Source: Marinibacterium anthonyi
GTDB lineage: Bacteria > Pseudomonadota > Alphaproteobacteria > Rhodobacterales > Rhodobacteraceae
Assembly: GCA_003217735.2 (NCBI GenBank)
Contig: CP031585.1
Coordinates: forward strand, 4,761,501 to 4,825,500
Length of the DNA: 64,000 bases
Reading direction: 5' to 3'
In this document: one piece after another, positions 44,347 to 52,810 of the stretch
Numbering within the stretch: position 1 is the first letter of the stretch
How the letters are laid out: the number at the start of each line of letters is the position of its first letter
Notes under the pieces: generated by a model
What the model saw: the letters and a program-made list of their open reading frames with translations, nothing else
The model's database searches: none
Told to the model about the DNA's origin: nothing
Program-made: the position numbers and the translations under genes

Positions 44347-45075
44347 TCAGCGCCCGTTCGCCTGGCTTTTCAGCGAGACCATGTGCAGCAGATCGCTGAG
44401 GTTCTCGCTCAGCAGGTTGACGTGCTCTTCCATCAGCCGCGCCGCTTCGCGGTCGTGCCCTTCCAGGATCGCCGCGAGGATCGCCGCGTGTTCGGGGATC
44501 GACGACCGCATCCGCCCGGGCCGGTAGGTGACGTGAAACCGGTACGGCGCCACGATCAGCCGCAGCGTCCACAGCCGGTCACCCAGGACCCGGCTGTGCC
44601 CGGCGTCGATGATCGCGCTGTGGAACTGGGTGTTGGCCTCGAAGAACCCCTCCTCGTCGCCCGCCTCGGCACGGGCCGCGCAGGCCTCGTGCAGGGCGAC
44701 CAGCCGATTGCGTTCATCCGGCTGAATCCGGCGCGCGGCAAAACCCGCCGCCGTGCCTTCCAGTTGGGCGACCAGCGCGAAGGCGTCCAACAGGTCGGGC
44801 ACCGGCAGCTCTACCAGAAAGGCCCCCTGCCGCGCCCGCATCTCGACCAGGCCCGAGGCCGCCATCCGGTGCAGCGCCTCGCGGATGGGCGTGCGGGACA
44901 CGTCGAACCGGTCCGCCAGGCCGCGTTCGTCCAGGCGTTCGCCGGGATGAAGCTGGCCGCGCAGGATCTCCTCTTCCAGGCGGCGGACGATATCGGTGGA
45001 ATGTCCGCCGGACACCCTGCGCCCCGGCTCGAGCGTCGGCTCGGCGAGGTCCTTGTGCGATGGGGGCTGCGTCAA
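44347..45075 (-). CDS. GntR-family regulator, FCD domain (second)
   Basis: 242 residues from a TTG start with a strong AAGGAG 6 nt upstream; an in-frame extension reaches 45201 but has no comparable site. Winged HTH (EEEILRGQLHPGERLDE, FDVSRTPIREALHRMAASGLV) and an FCD domain with NTQFHSAIIDAGHS. Divergent from the transporter/hydroxylase operon. Two related regulators in this interval suggest that the two flanking operons are controlled by related or the same effectors. Confidence 0.85.
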   Translation of the reverse strand: MTQPPSHKDLAEPTLEPGRRVSGGHSTDIVRRLEEEILRGQLHPGERLDERGLADRFDVSRTPIREALHRMAASGLVEMRARQGAFLVELPVPDLLDAFALVAQLEGTAAGFAARRIQPDERNRLVALHEACAARAEAGDEEGFFEANTQFHSAIIDAGHSRVLGDRLWTLRLIVAPYRFHVTYRPGRMRSSIPEHAAILAAILEGHDREAARLMEEHVNLLSENLSDLLHMVSLKSQANGR

Positions 45076-45209
45076 GCGCGACTCCTTTCTGAGGTCGTTG
45101 GCCTTCTGTAGGCGACGGCGTCCAAGGGGGCAATTTCCCGGCTGCATCTGCCGGTATCGGGACCGGATCCGCACCGCTTTGTGCCCATCAGTTATACACA
45201 AACATCAAA

Positions 45210-45253
45210 TTGGCATACCAAAACTGTATTTTGGCATTTCCAACTCTGGAAAT
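45210..45253. promoter_or_regulatory. Repeated half-sites upstream of the transporter operon
   Basis: TTGGCATACCAA (45210-45221) is a near-palindrome of GntR operator type. TTGGCAT recurs at 45231, exactly 21 bp (two helical turns) from the first, and ATTTCCA-ACTC-TGGAAAT forms a 7-bp inverted repeat at 45236-45253. The region is A/T-rich and lies between the second GntR gene and the leader ORF. Confidence 0.5.
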
Positions 45254-45314
45254 CCGGCGAACAACGCGACCAGTCTGACCTTGCGGTGCCGATCGCCGTG
45301 GAAGGAAGACCCTG

Positions 45315-45362
45315 ATGATTTCGAAATGCCGCGCTTCTCTTGTCCCCGAGGGCGCATCGTGA
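45315..45362 (+). CDS. Possible 15-residue leader peptide coupled to the ATPase gene
   Basis: ATG with an excellent AAGGAAG 6 nt upstream, 15 codons (MISKCRASLVPEGAS), ending in a TGA that overlaps the GTG start of the ATPase gene as GTGA. The ribosome-binding site is better than that of the ATPase itself. It is too short to be judged by composition. May serve translational coupling or attenuation. Confidence 0.4.
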   Translation: MISKCRASLVPEGAS

Positions 45363-46144
45363 CCCGGCCGCTGGTCGAATTCGACGGCACCGGCGTGACC
45401 TTCGACGGGTCGCGCGGGCATGGCCGTGTCCGCGCGCTGGACGGCGTCAGCCTGAACGTCGCCGAAGGTGAATTCGTGTCGATCGTCGGCCCGTCGGGTT
45501 GTGGCAAGTCCACCCTGCTGCGCACCGCCGCCGACCTGCTGGCCCCGACCGAAGGCGATGTCCGCATCGGCGGAGAAAACCCCCACACGGTGCGCCTGCG
45601 CCGCGAGGTCGGGTATGTCTTTCAGGACGCGGCCCTGCTGGAATGGCGCCGGATCATCGACAACGTGATGCTGCCGCTGGAACTGGCCGGCATGGCCGCC
45701 GCCAAACGCCGCGCCAAGGCGCGCAGCCTGATGGACCTGGTCGGCCTGGCCGATTTCGAAAACGCCTATCCGCGCGAATTGTCCGGCGGCATGCGCCAGC
45801 GCGCCTCGATCGCGCGCGCGCTCAGCACCGATCCACGGGTGCTGTTGATGGACGAACCCTTTGGCGCGCTCGACCAGATCACGCGCGACCGGCTGAACCT
45901 TGAACTGCTGGAAATCTCGCAGCGGCTGGGCACCACCGTCCTGTTCGTCACCCATTCCATCCGCGAGGCCGTGCTGCTGTCGGACCGCGTGGTGGTGATG
46001 TCGCCGCGACCGGGGCGCATCCACGGCATCATCGACATCGACCTGCCCCGCCCCCGCGCGCTGGACGTGCGCAAGCAACCCCGGTTCGAAGCCTACGTTG
46101 AACGCGGCCTGTCGCTTCTGGAAGAGGGATACACGCCGGCATGA
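45359..46144 (+). CDS. ABC transporter ATPase (SsuB/ThiZ-type)
   Basis: 261 residues from GTG 45359 (GAGGG 6 nt upstream); an in-frame ATG at 45326 would add 11 residues. Walker A GPSGCGKST, Q-loop FQDAALLEWR, signature LSGGMRQR, Walker B VLLMDEPFGALD, switch THSIREAV. Family of nitrate/sulfonate/taurine and ThiXYZ pyrimidine importers. Forms an ATGA overlap with the permease gene. Confidence 0.9.
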   Translation: MTRPLVEFDGTGVTFDGSRGHGRVRALDGVSLNVAEGEFVSIVGPSGCGKSTLLRTAADLLAPTEGDVRIGGENPHTVRLRREVGYVFQDAALLEWRRIIDNVMLPLELAGMAAAKRRAKARSLMDLVGLADFENAYPRELSGGMRQRASIARALSTDPRVLLMDEPFGALDQITRDRLNLELLEISQRLGTTVLFVTHSIREAVLLSDRVVVMSPRPGRIHGIIDIDLPRPRALDVRKQPRFEAYVERGLSLLEEGYTPA

Positions 46145-46968
46145 CCGACCTGACAAGCCAAGCCCCCGCAACGTCCGCGCCCGCGCGCACCAACGACACG
46201 CTGCGCAGTGTGATCTCAATGGTCTGGCCGCCGCTTCTGTCCTTTGTCGTGGTCGTCACGCTCTGGGAATGTGCGATCTGGCACTGGCAGGTGCCGTCCT
46301 ACCTGGTGCCCGCCCCTTCGGCGATCTGGAAGGCGACCTGGTTCAACCACGGCTCCATCTTCGGCGAGGCGCTGATCACCATGGTCGAAGCCGCCGCCGG
46401 TTTCGCCATCGGCTCCTTCGCAGGCGCGGTTCTGGGCGTGGTGTTCGCCTATTCCCAACTGATGTCGCGCGCCTTTCTGCCCTATGTGATCGCCGCCAAC
46501 ACGATTCCCGTGGTGGGCATCGCGCCGATCATCATCCTGTGGCTGGGCAGCGGCATGGCGCCCAAGATCGCGGTGACCGCGCTGCTGTCGTTCTTCCCGC
46601 TGGCCCTGAACATGATGAAGGGGATGCAATCCTATGACCGGATCATCGCCGACGTCTTCCATGTCGCCGCCGCCAGCCGCTGGCAGACCTTCTGGAAGAT
46701 GCGCCTGCCCGGCGCCCTGCCGTTCGTCTTCGTCGGGCTCAAGCTGAACATCACCTTCGCGGTGATCGGCGCCATCGTGGCCGAATTCGTGCAGGCCAAC
46801 CGCGGCCTCGGGTTCGTGATCATGTCATCCTACAAGATGCTGAACATGCCCCGGCTCTGGGCCGCGATGGTGGTCTCGGCCATCATGGGCGTGGCCCTGT
46901 TCGCCGTGGTGGCCTGGCTCGAACGGCGGCTGATCCCCTGGCACGGCTCCATGCGCGAACCCGCGTGA
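46141..46968 (+). CDS. ABC transporter permease (SsuC/ThiX-type)
   Basis: 275 residues with about six membrane helices and the cytoplasmic EAA-type loop FHVAAASRWQTFWKMRLPGALP. Pairs with the ATPase before it and the binding protein after it (44-nt spacer with a GAGGA ribosome-binding site). Confidence 0.9.
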   Translation: MTDLTSQAPATSAPARTNDTLRSVISMVWPPLLSFVVVVTLWECAIWHWQVPSYLVPAPSAIWKATWFNHGSIFGEALITMVEAAAGFAIGSFAGAVLGVVFAYSQLMSRAFLPYVIAANTIPVVGIAPIIILWLGSGMAPKIAVTALLSFFPLALNMMKGMQSYDRIIADVFHVAAASRWQTFWKMRLPGALPFVFVGLKLNITFAVIGAIVAEFVQANRGLGFVIMSSYKMLNMPRLWAAMVVSAIMGVALFAVVAWLERRLIPWHGSMREPA

Positions 46969-47012
46969 TCTCTCTCCGAAAACGTCTCCCCATAACAGCG
47001 AGGACCTCTCCC

Positions 47013-48056
47013 ATGACCAAGACCCACGGCCTGAGCGCCGTTCTGACCGCCGCCCTGGGCGTCTCGTTCCTGGCCGGCGCCGCCACAGCCCAGGACGATC
47101 CCGTCTCGATGCGGCTGGAATGGATCGTGCAGGGCCAGTTCGCCGGCCAGTACGTCGCGCTCGACAAGGGCTATTACAAGGACGAAGGCGTCGACATCGA
47201 GATGCTGCCCGCCGGGTCCGACATCAAGCCCGCCATCACCGTGGCCCAGGGCAGCGACGATTTCGGCATCGGCCACCCCAACCAGGTGATCACCGCCCGG
47301 TCGCATGGCGCGCCGCTGGTGATGGTGTCGCAATACGGCCAGAAAAGCGCGCTGGTCTACATCGCCCGCAAGGACGCCGGCATCGAAACGCTGAAGGACG
47401 TCAAGGGCAAGAACGTCGGTTCCTGGTTCGGCGGGGACGAGGCCGAATTCCTTGCCATGCTGACGACCGTGGGAATGGATGCATCCGACATCACCCTGCA
47501 GCCGGAACAGGACAACCCGGTGCCGCAGCTGATCTCGGGACAGCTCGACGTGATCGAGGCCGTGCGCTACGACCCGGCGGCCCTGGCGATCCTGGACACG
47601 AAGTTCAAGCCGGACGAACTGACCTGGCTGTATCCCGAAGACACCGGGATGGCGCTGATCAACACCGGCCTGTTCACCACCGAAAAGATGATCAAGGAGC
47701 ACCCCGAACAGGTGCAGGGCGTGGTCAACGCCACCCTGCGCGGCTGGCAGGAGGCGATCGCCGATCCCGAGGCCGCCGCGAAGATCGTCGTGAAGTACAA
47801 TGCCGAGCTGGATTACGACGCACAGGTCGCGATGATCCGCGAGATGGGCGCGATGTTCTGTGCCGGCCCGACGCTGGACGGCGAATTCGGCAAGTCGACG
47901 GACGACAGCTGGCAGACGGTCGAGGACATCCTGCTGAGCTTCGGCAAGACCGATCCGAACGGCCTGCAAGAGGGCATCGACCTGCCGCAGGCCTATACCA
48001 ACAGCTTCTGGGACAAGGCTCCGGCCGCGTACAAGAAGATCGCCTGCGGCGAGTGA
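47013..48056 (+). CDS. NMT1/ThiY-like periplasmic substrate-binding protein
   Basis: 347 residues. Signal peptide 1-26 (MTKTHGLSAVLTAALGVSF..., cleavage after ATA). Mature protein opens with MRLEWIVQGQFAGQYVALDKG, the family's N-terminal ligand-site block, followed by FGIGHPNQVITARSHGAPL and DVKGKNVGSWFGGDEAEF. Relatives bind thiamine-pyrimidine precursors, riboflavin or similar heterocycles. Linked to a molybdenum hydroxylase, which fits import of an N-heterocycle (inference). Confidence 0.9.
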   Translation: MTKTHGLSAVLTAALGVSFLAGAATAQDDPVSMRLEWIVQGQFAGQYVALDKGYYKDEGVDIEMLPAGSDIKPAITVAQGSDDFGIGHPNQVITARSHGAPLVMVSQYGQKSALVYIARKDAGIETLKDVKGKNVGSWFGGDEAEFLAMLTTVGMDASDITLQPEQDNPVPQLISGQLDVIEAVRYDPAALAILDTKFKPDELTWLYPEDTGMALINTGLFTTEKMIKEHPEQVQGVVNATLRGWQEAIADPEAAAKIVVKYNAELDYDAQVAMIREMGAMFCAGPTLDGEFGKSTDDSWQTVEDILLSFGKTDPNGLQEGIDLPQAYTNSFWDKAPAAYKKIACGE

Positions 48057-48081
48057 CCGGGTTGCTGCAGGGAAACATGCG

Positions 48082-48888
48082 ATGGACCTGACAGGCCTTG
48101 ACCGCGTGATCGCCCCGCAGCTTGACGACCCCGGCGCCTATGCCCGGCTGTGCCGGGATCGGGCGCTGCTGCCGGTGGCCGGGGGAACCTGGCTGCTGGG
48201 CGGGGCCCCGACAGCGCATCCGCCCGGAACGGCGATGCTGGATCTGCGCGCCGCCGGCTGGCCCGACATCACCGTGGCCCCCGACGGGCTGCGGATTTCC
48301 GCGACCTGCCCCATCGGGTCGCTGATTGATCCGTCGCGCGCGGGCGCGTCCCTGCCCGATCCGGTCCGTGACATGCTGCGGGCCTGCGCCGACAGCATGA
48401 TCGCGTCGTTCAAGGTGCTGGACGCCGCCAGCGTCGGCGGCAACCTTTGCCTTGGCTTGCCCCTGGGCGGGATGATCGCGGGCCTGGCCGCCCTGCGCGC
48501 CGAATGCCTGCTGTGGCACCGCACCGGCCAGACCGAACGTGTGCATGTCGCCCATTTCGCCGACACTCCGGGCCGGATGGCCCTGTCCGACGGCGCATTG
48601 CTGCGCGAAATCTTCATACCTCAGGACGGGCTGCACCACCGTTTCGCCGTCGAGATGCTGCGCCTGCCGCCCGGCCGCCGTCTTGCGGCCATGGTCATCG
48701 CCGGACCCGACGCGGTGACCGTCTCGGCCGCCACCGCCCGTCCCGTGATGCTGCCCCCGGACGCGCCCGAAGACGCCATCGCCGCCCTGCCCGTCACCGG
48801 CACCTGCGCGGATCACAGGGCCTGGCAGATCCGGGTCATTTCCCACCTCGCCGGGATCGCCCGCCGGCGCCTGAGGGCTGGCCCATGA
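48082..48888 (+). CDS. Molybdenum hydroxylase FAD-binding subunit (CoxM-like)
   Basis: 268 residues, FAD_binding_5 type: VAGGTWLLGG (GGT FAD loop) near 33-42, ASVGGNLCLGLPLGG near 130-145 (the GGN motif), then the CO-dehydrogenase flavoprotein C-domain. Medium subunit passing electrons from the Mo/Fe-S subunit to an acceptor. Its TGA overlaps the ATG of the next gene. Confidence 0.88.
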   Translation: MDLTGLDRVIAPQLDDPGAYARLCRDRALLPVAGGTWLLGGAPTAHPPGTAMLDLRAAGWPDITVAPDGLRISATCPIGSLIDPSRAGASLPDPVRDMLRACADSMIASFKVLDAASVGGNLCLGLPLGGMIAGLAALRAECLLWHRTGQTERVHVAHFADTPGRMALSDGALLREIFIPQDGLHHRFAVEMLRLPPGRRLAAMVIAGPDAVTVSAATARPVMLPPDAPEDAIAALPVTGTCADHRAWQIRVISHLAGIARRRLRAGP

Positions 48889-51440
48889 GATGCACGCTGA
48901 ACGGTCATCCCGTGGACCTGGCCGCCGCCCCCGGAGAAAGCCTTGCCACTGCGCTGCGCAAGGCCGGCGCGACCGAAGTCCGCCTGGCCTGCGGCACCGG
49001 CGATTGCGGATCCTGCAGCGTGGGGATGGACGGCCGGGTGATCCATGCCTGCATCACCCCCGCGCATCGGGCGAAAGGCTGCGATATCACCACGGGACTG
49101 GGACCGGGCGCAGCCCTGCACGACGTGCAGGACCGGCTTCTGAACGGGCGCGGCTTTCAATGCGGCTTCTGCACCGCCGGTTTTGCCGTGACCGCCGCGC
49201 ATCCCGGCGCAGGCGTCGAACGCTTCAAGGGCTCGCTCTGCCGCTGCACCGGCTACACGGCCATCGCCGAAGCGCTGGACGGGCCGCCACCCGCGGCGCA
49301 GGCGGTCGACGATCCGCGCATCGTCACCGGGGCCCTGCCCTTCTGCGACGATACCCAGCCCGACGGCCTTGTGCACATCAAGCTCTTGCGCGCCGATGTC
49401 GCCCGCGCCCGGATCACGCGGATCGACGCGGCGCGCGCGCTTCGCCATCCCGGCGTGATCCGTGTCCTGACCCATGAAGACGCGCCCGCCCTGCGCTACA
49501 GCACCGCCCGGCATGCCCATGAGGAAGACAGCATTCCCGACCTGCGGCTGTTCGACGACGCGGTCCGCTTTCACGGCCAGCGCATCGCCGCCATCGTCGC
49601 CGAAACCGAAACCGCCGCGACCGAGGCGCTGGCCCTGGTCGACGTCGAATACGACATCATTCCCCCGATGGTCTCGGCCCTGGACCGGCCCGACGACGCG
49701 CCCGAGGTCTGCCGCATCGACTGGCAACAGGGCATAGACTGCCCGCCGCCCGATCTTCGGACCGTCGAACTGACAATGCAAAGCCAGCGCCTGCAGCATG
49801 TGCACCTGGAACCTCATGTCTCGATCGCCCGCCTCGACGACGACGGACGGCTCGACATCCGCACCAGTTCGCAGGTGCCCTTTCTGACCCGGGACCTGCT
49901 GGCGCGCCTGTTCGGTCTGCCCCCCGACCGCCTGCGCCTGCATGCGCCCCGCGTCGGCGGGGGTTTCGGCGGCAAGCAGGAAACCCTGACCGAGGATGTC
50001 GTCGCGCTTGCCACGCTGCTGACCGGCCGCCCCACCCGCCTGTGCCTGGACCGGGAAGAGGAATTCACCGCCACCACATCCCGCCATCCGATGCGCGTGA
50101 CGGCGCGCATGGCGGCCACTGCGGACGGTCACCTGCAGGATCTGCGCCTGACCGCCTGCGCCGACACCGGCGCCTACGCCAATCACGCGCCGCAGGTGCT
50201 GGCCCATGCCTGCCACGAGCCGGTGGGCACCTACCGGGCCGCCTTCAAATCCGTCACCGCCCGCGCGCTTGGCAGCCATTCCCTGCCCGCCGGCGCCTTT
50301 CGCAGCTACGGGCTGGCCCAGACCGTGCTGGCTGTCGAATGCGCCATGGACGCGCTGGGGCGCGCCACCGGGCTGGGCCCTGTCGAAATACGGCGGCGCA
50401 ACCTCGTCCCGCCCGGTGGCATCCTGACCACCCCTGTCTCGGACGGCCGCAGGCGCGACGACACGGATGGGCTGGATTGGTGCCTTGCGGCCGTCGCCGA
50501 CAGTCTCGGACCCGGCGAAGACGATCCCGATCCGGCCGACTGGCGCATCGGGCAGGGCCTTGCCCTGTCGATGATCGACACGCTTGAACCGCGCGGACAC
50601 CCGTCCGAGGCGCGGATCGAACTGACGTCCGAAGGGATCCGGCTGCGCACCGGCACGGTTGAATTCGGCAACGGCGCCAGCCGGGCCCACAAGCTGATCG
50701 CCGCCGAGGTGCTGGGCGTGGGCGAAGACCGCATCACGCTCTGGAACGGCGACACGGATGCCGTGGGCGAGGACAGCGGCGCCTTCGGTTCGACCGGGCT
50801 GGTGGTGGCAGGACAAGCGGTGCGCAATGCCGCCGAAAACCTTGCCGCGCGCCTCCGCGACCTGGCGGCGGCGCGCCTGGGCTGCCCCGCCGCCGCGATC
50901 CGGCTGCAAGCGGGTCAGGCCGTTGGCCCCGACGATCGCCGGCTGGCAGTGGTGGCCCTGGCCCAGGGCGGCCCGGTGGAAAGCTCTGCCCGCGTCTCGG
51001 GCGGCGGCGCCATTGCGTGGAACGTGCAGGGCTTCCGCCTGGCCGTGCACCGCGTGACATCCGAGATCCGCGTGATCCGCAGCGTCCATGCCGCCGACGC
51101 GGGCCGCGTGATCGACCCGGTACAGTGCCGCGGACAGGTCTCGGGCAGCATCATCCAGGGTTTGGGCGCCTGCCTGGGAGAAGACCTGCGCATCGCCCCC
51201 GACGGGCGGGCCGAAATCCGCGGCCTGCGCGATTATCCCCTGCCACAGATGGGCGAATTCCCCGCGACCCGGATCCACTTCGCCCCGGCCCGCGCCCGCC
51301 CGCCCCTGCCGATGAGCGAATCCCCCATCGCGACAGTCGCCCCGGCCTTCTGCAACGCGATCTTCGACGCCACCGGCTGGCGCGCATCGGCTCTGCCGGT
51401 TCGACCCTGGCATATCCCGGCGGCATCGGAAGAAGGCTGA
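48885..51440 (+). CDS. Molybdenum hydroxylase with fused [2Fe-2S] and molybdopterin domains
   Basis: 851 residues. Residues 1-135: two-cluster ferredoxin subunit with CGTGDCGSC (first cluster) and CGFCTAGF ... CRCTGY (second). Residues about 140-850: CoxL/XdhB molybdopterin domain with VGGGFGGKQE (Mo cofactor loop), the AFRSYG Arg motif, and a C-terminal SESP...APAFCNAIFDATG segment retaining the catalytic-type Glu, although the usual GxGE is MSES. In most relatives the small and large parts are separate genes. Expected to hydroxylate a heterocyclic or aldehyde carbon next to nitrogen. Cofactor-maturation (XdhC-like) genes are not present. Confidence 0.88.
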   Translation: MRCTLNGHPVDLAAAPGESLATALRKAGATEVRLACGTGDCGSCSVGMDGRVIHACITPAHRAKGCDITTGLGPGAALHDVQDRLLNGRGFQCGFCTAGFAVTAAHPGAGVERFKGSLCRCTGYTAIAEALDGPPPAAQAVDDPRIVTGALPFCDDTQPDGLVHIKLLRADVARARITRIDAARALRHPGVIRVLTHEDAPALRYSTARHAHEEDSIPDLRLFDDAVRFHGQRIAAIVAETETAATEALALVDVEYDIIPPMVSALDRPDDAPEVCRIDWQQGIDCPPPDLRTVELTMQSQRLQHVHLEPHVSIARLDDDGRLDIRTSSQVPFLTRDLLARLFGLPPDRLRLHAPRVGGGFGGKQETLTEDVVALATLLTGRPTRLCLDREEEFTATTSRHPMRVTARMAATADGHLQDLRLTACADTGAYANHAPQVLAHACHEPVGTYRAAFKSVTARALGSHSLPAGAFRSYGLAQTVLAVECAMDALGRATGLGPVEIRRRNLVPPGGILTTPVSDGRRRDDTDGLDWCLAAVADSLGPGEDDPDPADWRIGQGLALSMIDTLEPRGHPSEARIELTSEGIRLRTGTVEFGNGASRAHKLIAAEVLGVGEDRITLWNGDTDAVGEDSGAFGSTGLVVAGQAVRNAAENLAARLRDLAAARLGCPAAAIRLQAGQAVGPDDRRLAVVALAQGGPVESSARVSGGGAIAWNVQGFRLAVHRVTSEIRVIRSVHAADAGRVIDPVQCRGQVSGSIIQGLGACLGEDLRIAPDGRAEIRGLRDYPLPQMGEFPATRIHFAPARARPPLPMSESPIATVAPAFCNAIFDATGWRASALPVRPWHIPAASEEG

Positions 51441-51735
51441 CACCCTTGCATCAAATGCGCGACCTGCGGGGCGGCGATGCTCCCGCCCATTTCCGCATGC
51501 GCCCCGATCGCACAGGCATAGGCGATACAGTCGGTCCCGGGCCGCACCCCGACGTTGCCGTCCTTGTACATGTTACATGTCGCCGAACCTGGCCCCGCCG
51601 CATTCGGTCTGCAGACGGTCCGGGAATCGCAAAGGTCCCTTCGATGAAGCGTTTCGGGACCTGCCGCTGCGCTGCGTGTGGGCACGCCCTTTTCCGTCAG
51701 GTTGATGTCGTACAGAACGACACTGGGTCCGAGCC
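51441..51735. other. 295-nt spacer, possible gene remnant
   Basis: No complete gene. A minus-strand open frame (51685 to 51450) contains a fragment that looks protein-like (YKDGNVGVRPGTDCIAYACA and following) without a ribosome-binding site; the plus strand shows a Cys-x2-Cys start cut by a stop. ACATGT occurs twice in TACATGTTACATGT, and TGTCGT-ACAGA-ACGACA is a 6-bp hairpin near the LysR end. Probably terminator plus decayed sequence. Confidence 0.3.
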
Positions 51736-52668
51736 TCAGCGATAGGTCCGCTCTTCGATCGGCGTCGTCTCGATGGTCGTCAGCAGACGCTCCAGCATCA
51801 GTTCCTCGGCCCGGTTCTTGACCGCCCTCGGGTTCCAGACCACGTGCACGTCGATGGCGGGCAGGTTGTCATAGGGCGGCACCTGCCACAGCTGCCCGTC
51901 CGCCACGTCCCGCGCCGCCACGTGCACCGGCAGCGGGCCGACCCCCAGCCCGGCCACGATCATCCGCCGCACCTCCTCCAGGTGGCTCGACAACCCGGTG
52001 ATCCGCTGGCCCAGCTCGGCCTCGGCCCGCATCAGGGTGACGGGCTTCAGCACGTCCTGCAGCCGGTCGGTTTCGAAACTGACCGAGGAATGGCCGGCCA
52101 GGTCGGCCCGTTCCAGGTTGTCGCGCCCGAACAGCGGATGCGGCGGGCCGCAGAACAGGCCGAAGTATTCCCGGTACAGGCGCCGGTATTCCAGCGCCGG
52201 ATCATGCTCCTTCACCAGGCAGACGGCAAAGGATGCGCGCTTGGCGGCCACCTCGGCGATGGCGTCGGCGCTGGAATGGACCTCGATCGCAAGGGTTGCG
52301 TGGGGGTGGTCGGCGTGGAAATCCGTCAGGACACGATCAAATAACGGGCAGACCACGTGCGAGGCCATGGTCAGCCGCACATGTCCCTGCACGTGATCGG
52401 TCAGCTCGCGCATCAGCGTCGACAGGCGCAGGACCGACCCGTTGATCTCGATCGCCTCGCGGTACAGCAGCCGCCCGGCATCGGTCAGCGTGTATTGACC
52501 GGGCGAACGGTGGATCAGCTTCCGACCCAGTCGATCCTCAAGCCTTTTCAACGCGGTAGAGACCGACGGCTGCTTCAGGCTCAACCGTTGCGCGGCTTCG
52601 GTGATCGAATGGCTTTCGGCCAGAACCACGAAGGTGCGGAGCAGATTCCAGTCCAGCGTGCGCGCCAT
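51736..52668 (-). CDS. LysR-family transcriptional regulator
   Basis: 310 residues from ATG 52668 (ATG 52716 would add 16). N-terminal winged HTH (LLRTFVVLAESHSITEAAQRL, QPSVSTALKRLEDRLGRKLI) and a LysR effector domain. Divergent from the polyamine-type operon with a 142-nt shared spacer, so it most likely controls that operon. Co-inducer unknown. Confidence 0.88.
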   Translation of the reverse strand: MARTLDWNLLRTFVVLAESHSITEAAQRLSLKQPSVSTALKRLEDRLGRKLIHRSPGQYTLTDAGRLLYREAIEINGSVLRLSTLMRELTDHVQGHVRLTMASHVVCPLFDRVLTDFHADHPHATLAIEVHSSADAIAEVAAKRASFAVCLVKEHDPALEYRRLYREYFGLFCGPPHPLFGRDNLERADLAGHSSVSFETDRLQDVLKPVTLMRAEAELGQRITGLSSHLEEVRRMIVAGLGVGPLPVHVAARDVADGQLWQVPPYDNLPAIDVHVVWNPRAVKNRAEELMLERLLTTIETTPIEERTYR

Positions 52669-52810
52669 GCGCTCGGGTTCAAAGCGGGGATCGTCGGGAG
52701 AAAGCGGGCCAAGCATTGATGATACCTATATTCACCATTTCGATTATCTATTTGCTCTATACTCGACCCCTTCGCAAGTTTCCGGCGACTCCACCGACCC
52801 CGAGTGACCG
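52669..52810. promoter_or_regulatory. LysR / polyamine operon divergent promoter region
   Basis: A/T-rich between 52715 and 52770. TATACT at 52758-52763 is a good -10 box for the plus-strand operon; no matching -35 is seen at 17-18 nt, as expected for activated promoters. LysR T-N11-A sites could not be fixed by eye. Confidence 0.4.

Noticed and set aside
45181-45358. Possible TPP riboswitch before the ThiXYZ-like transporter
   Set aside because: The conserved CUGAGA and related TPP-box elements are not present; only GntR-type dyads and a short leader ORF are seen.
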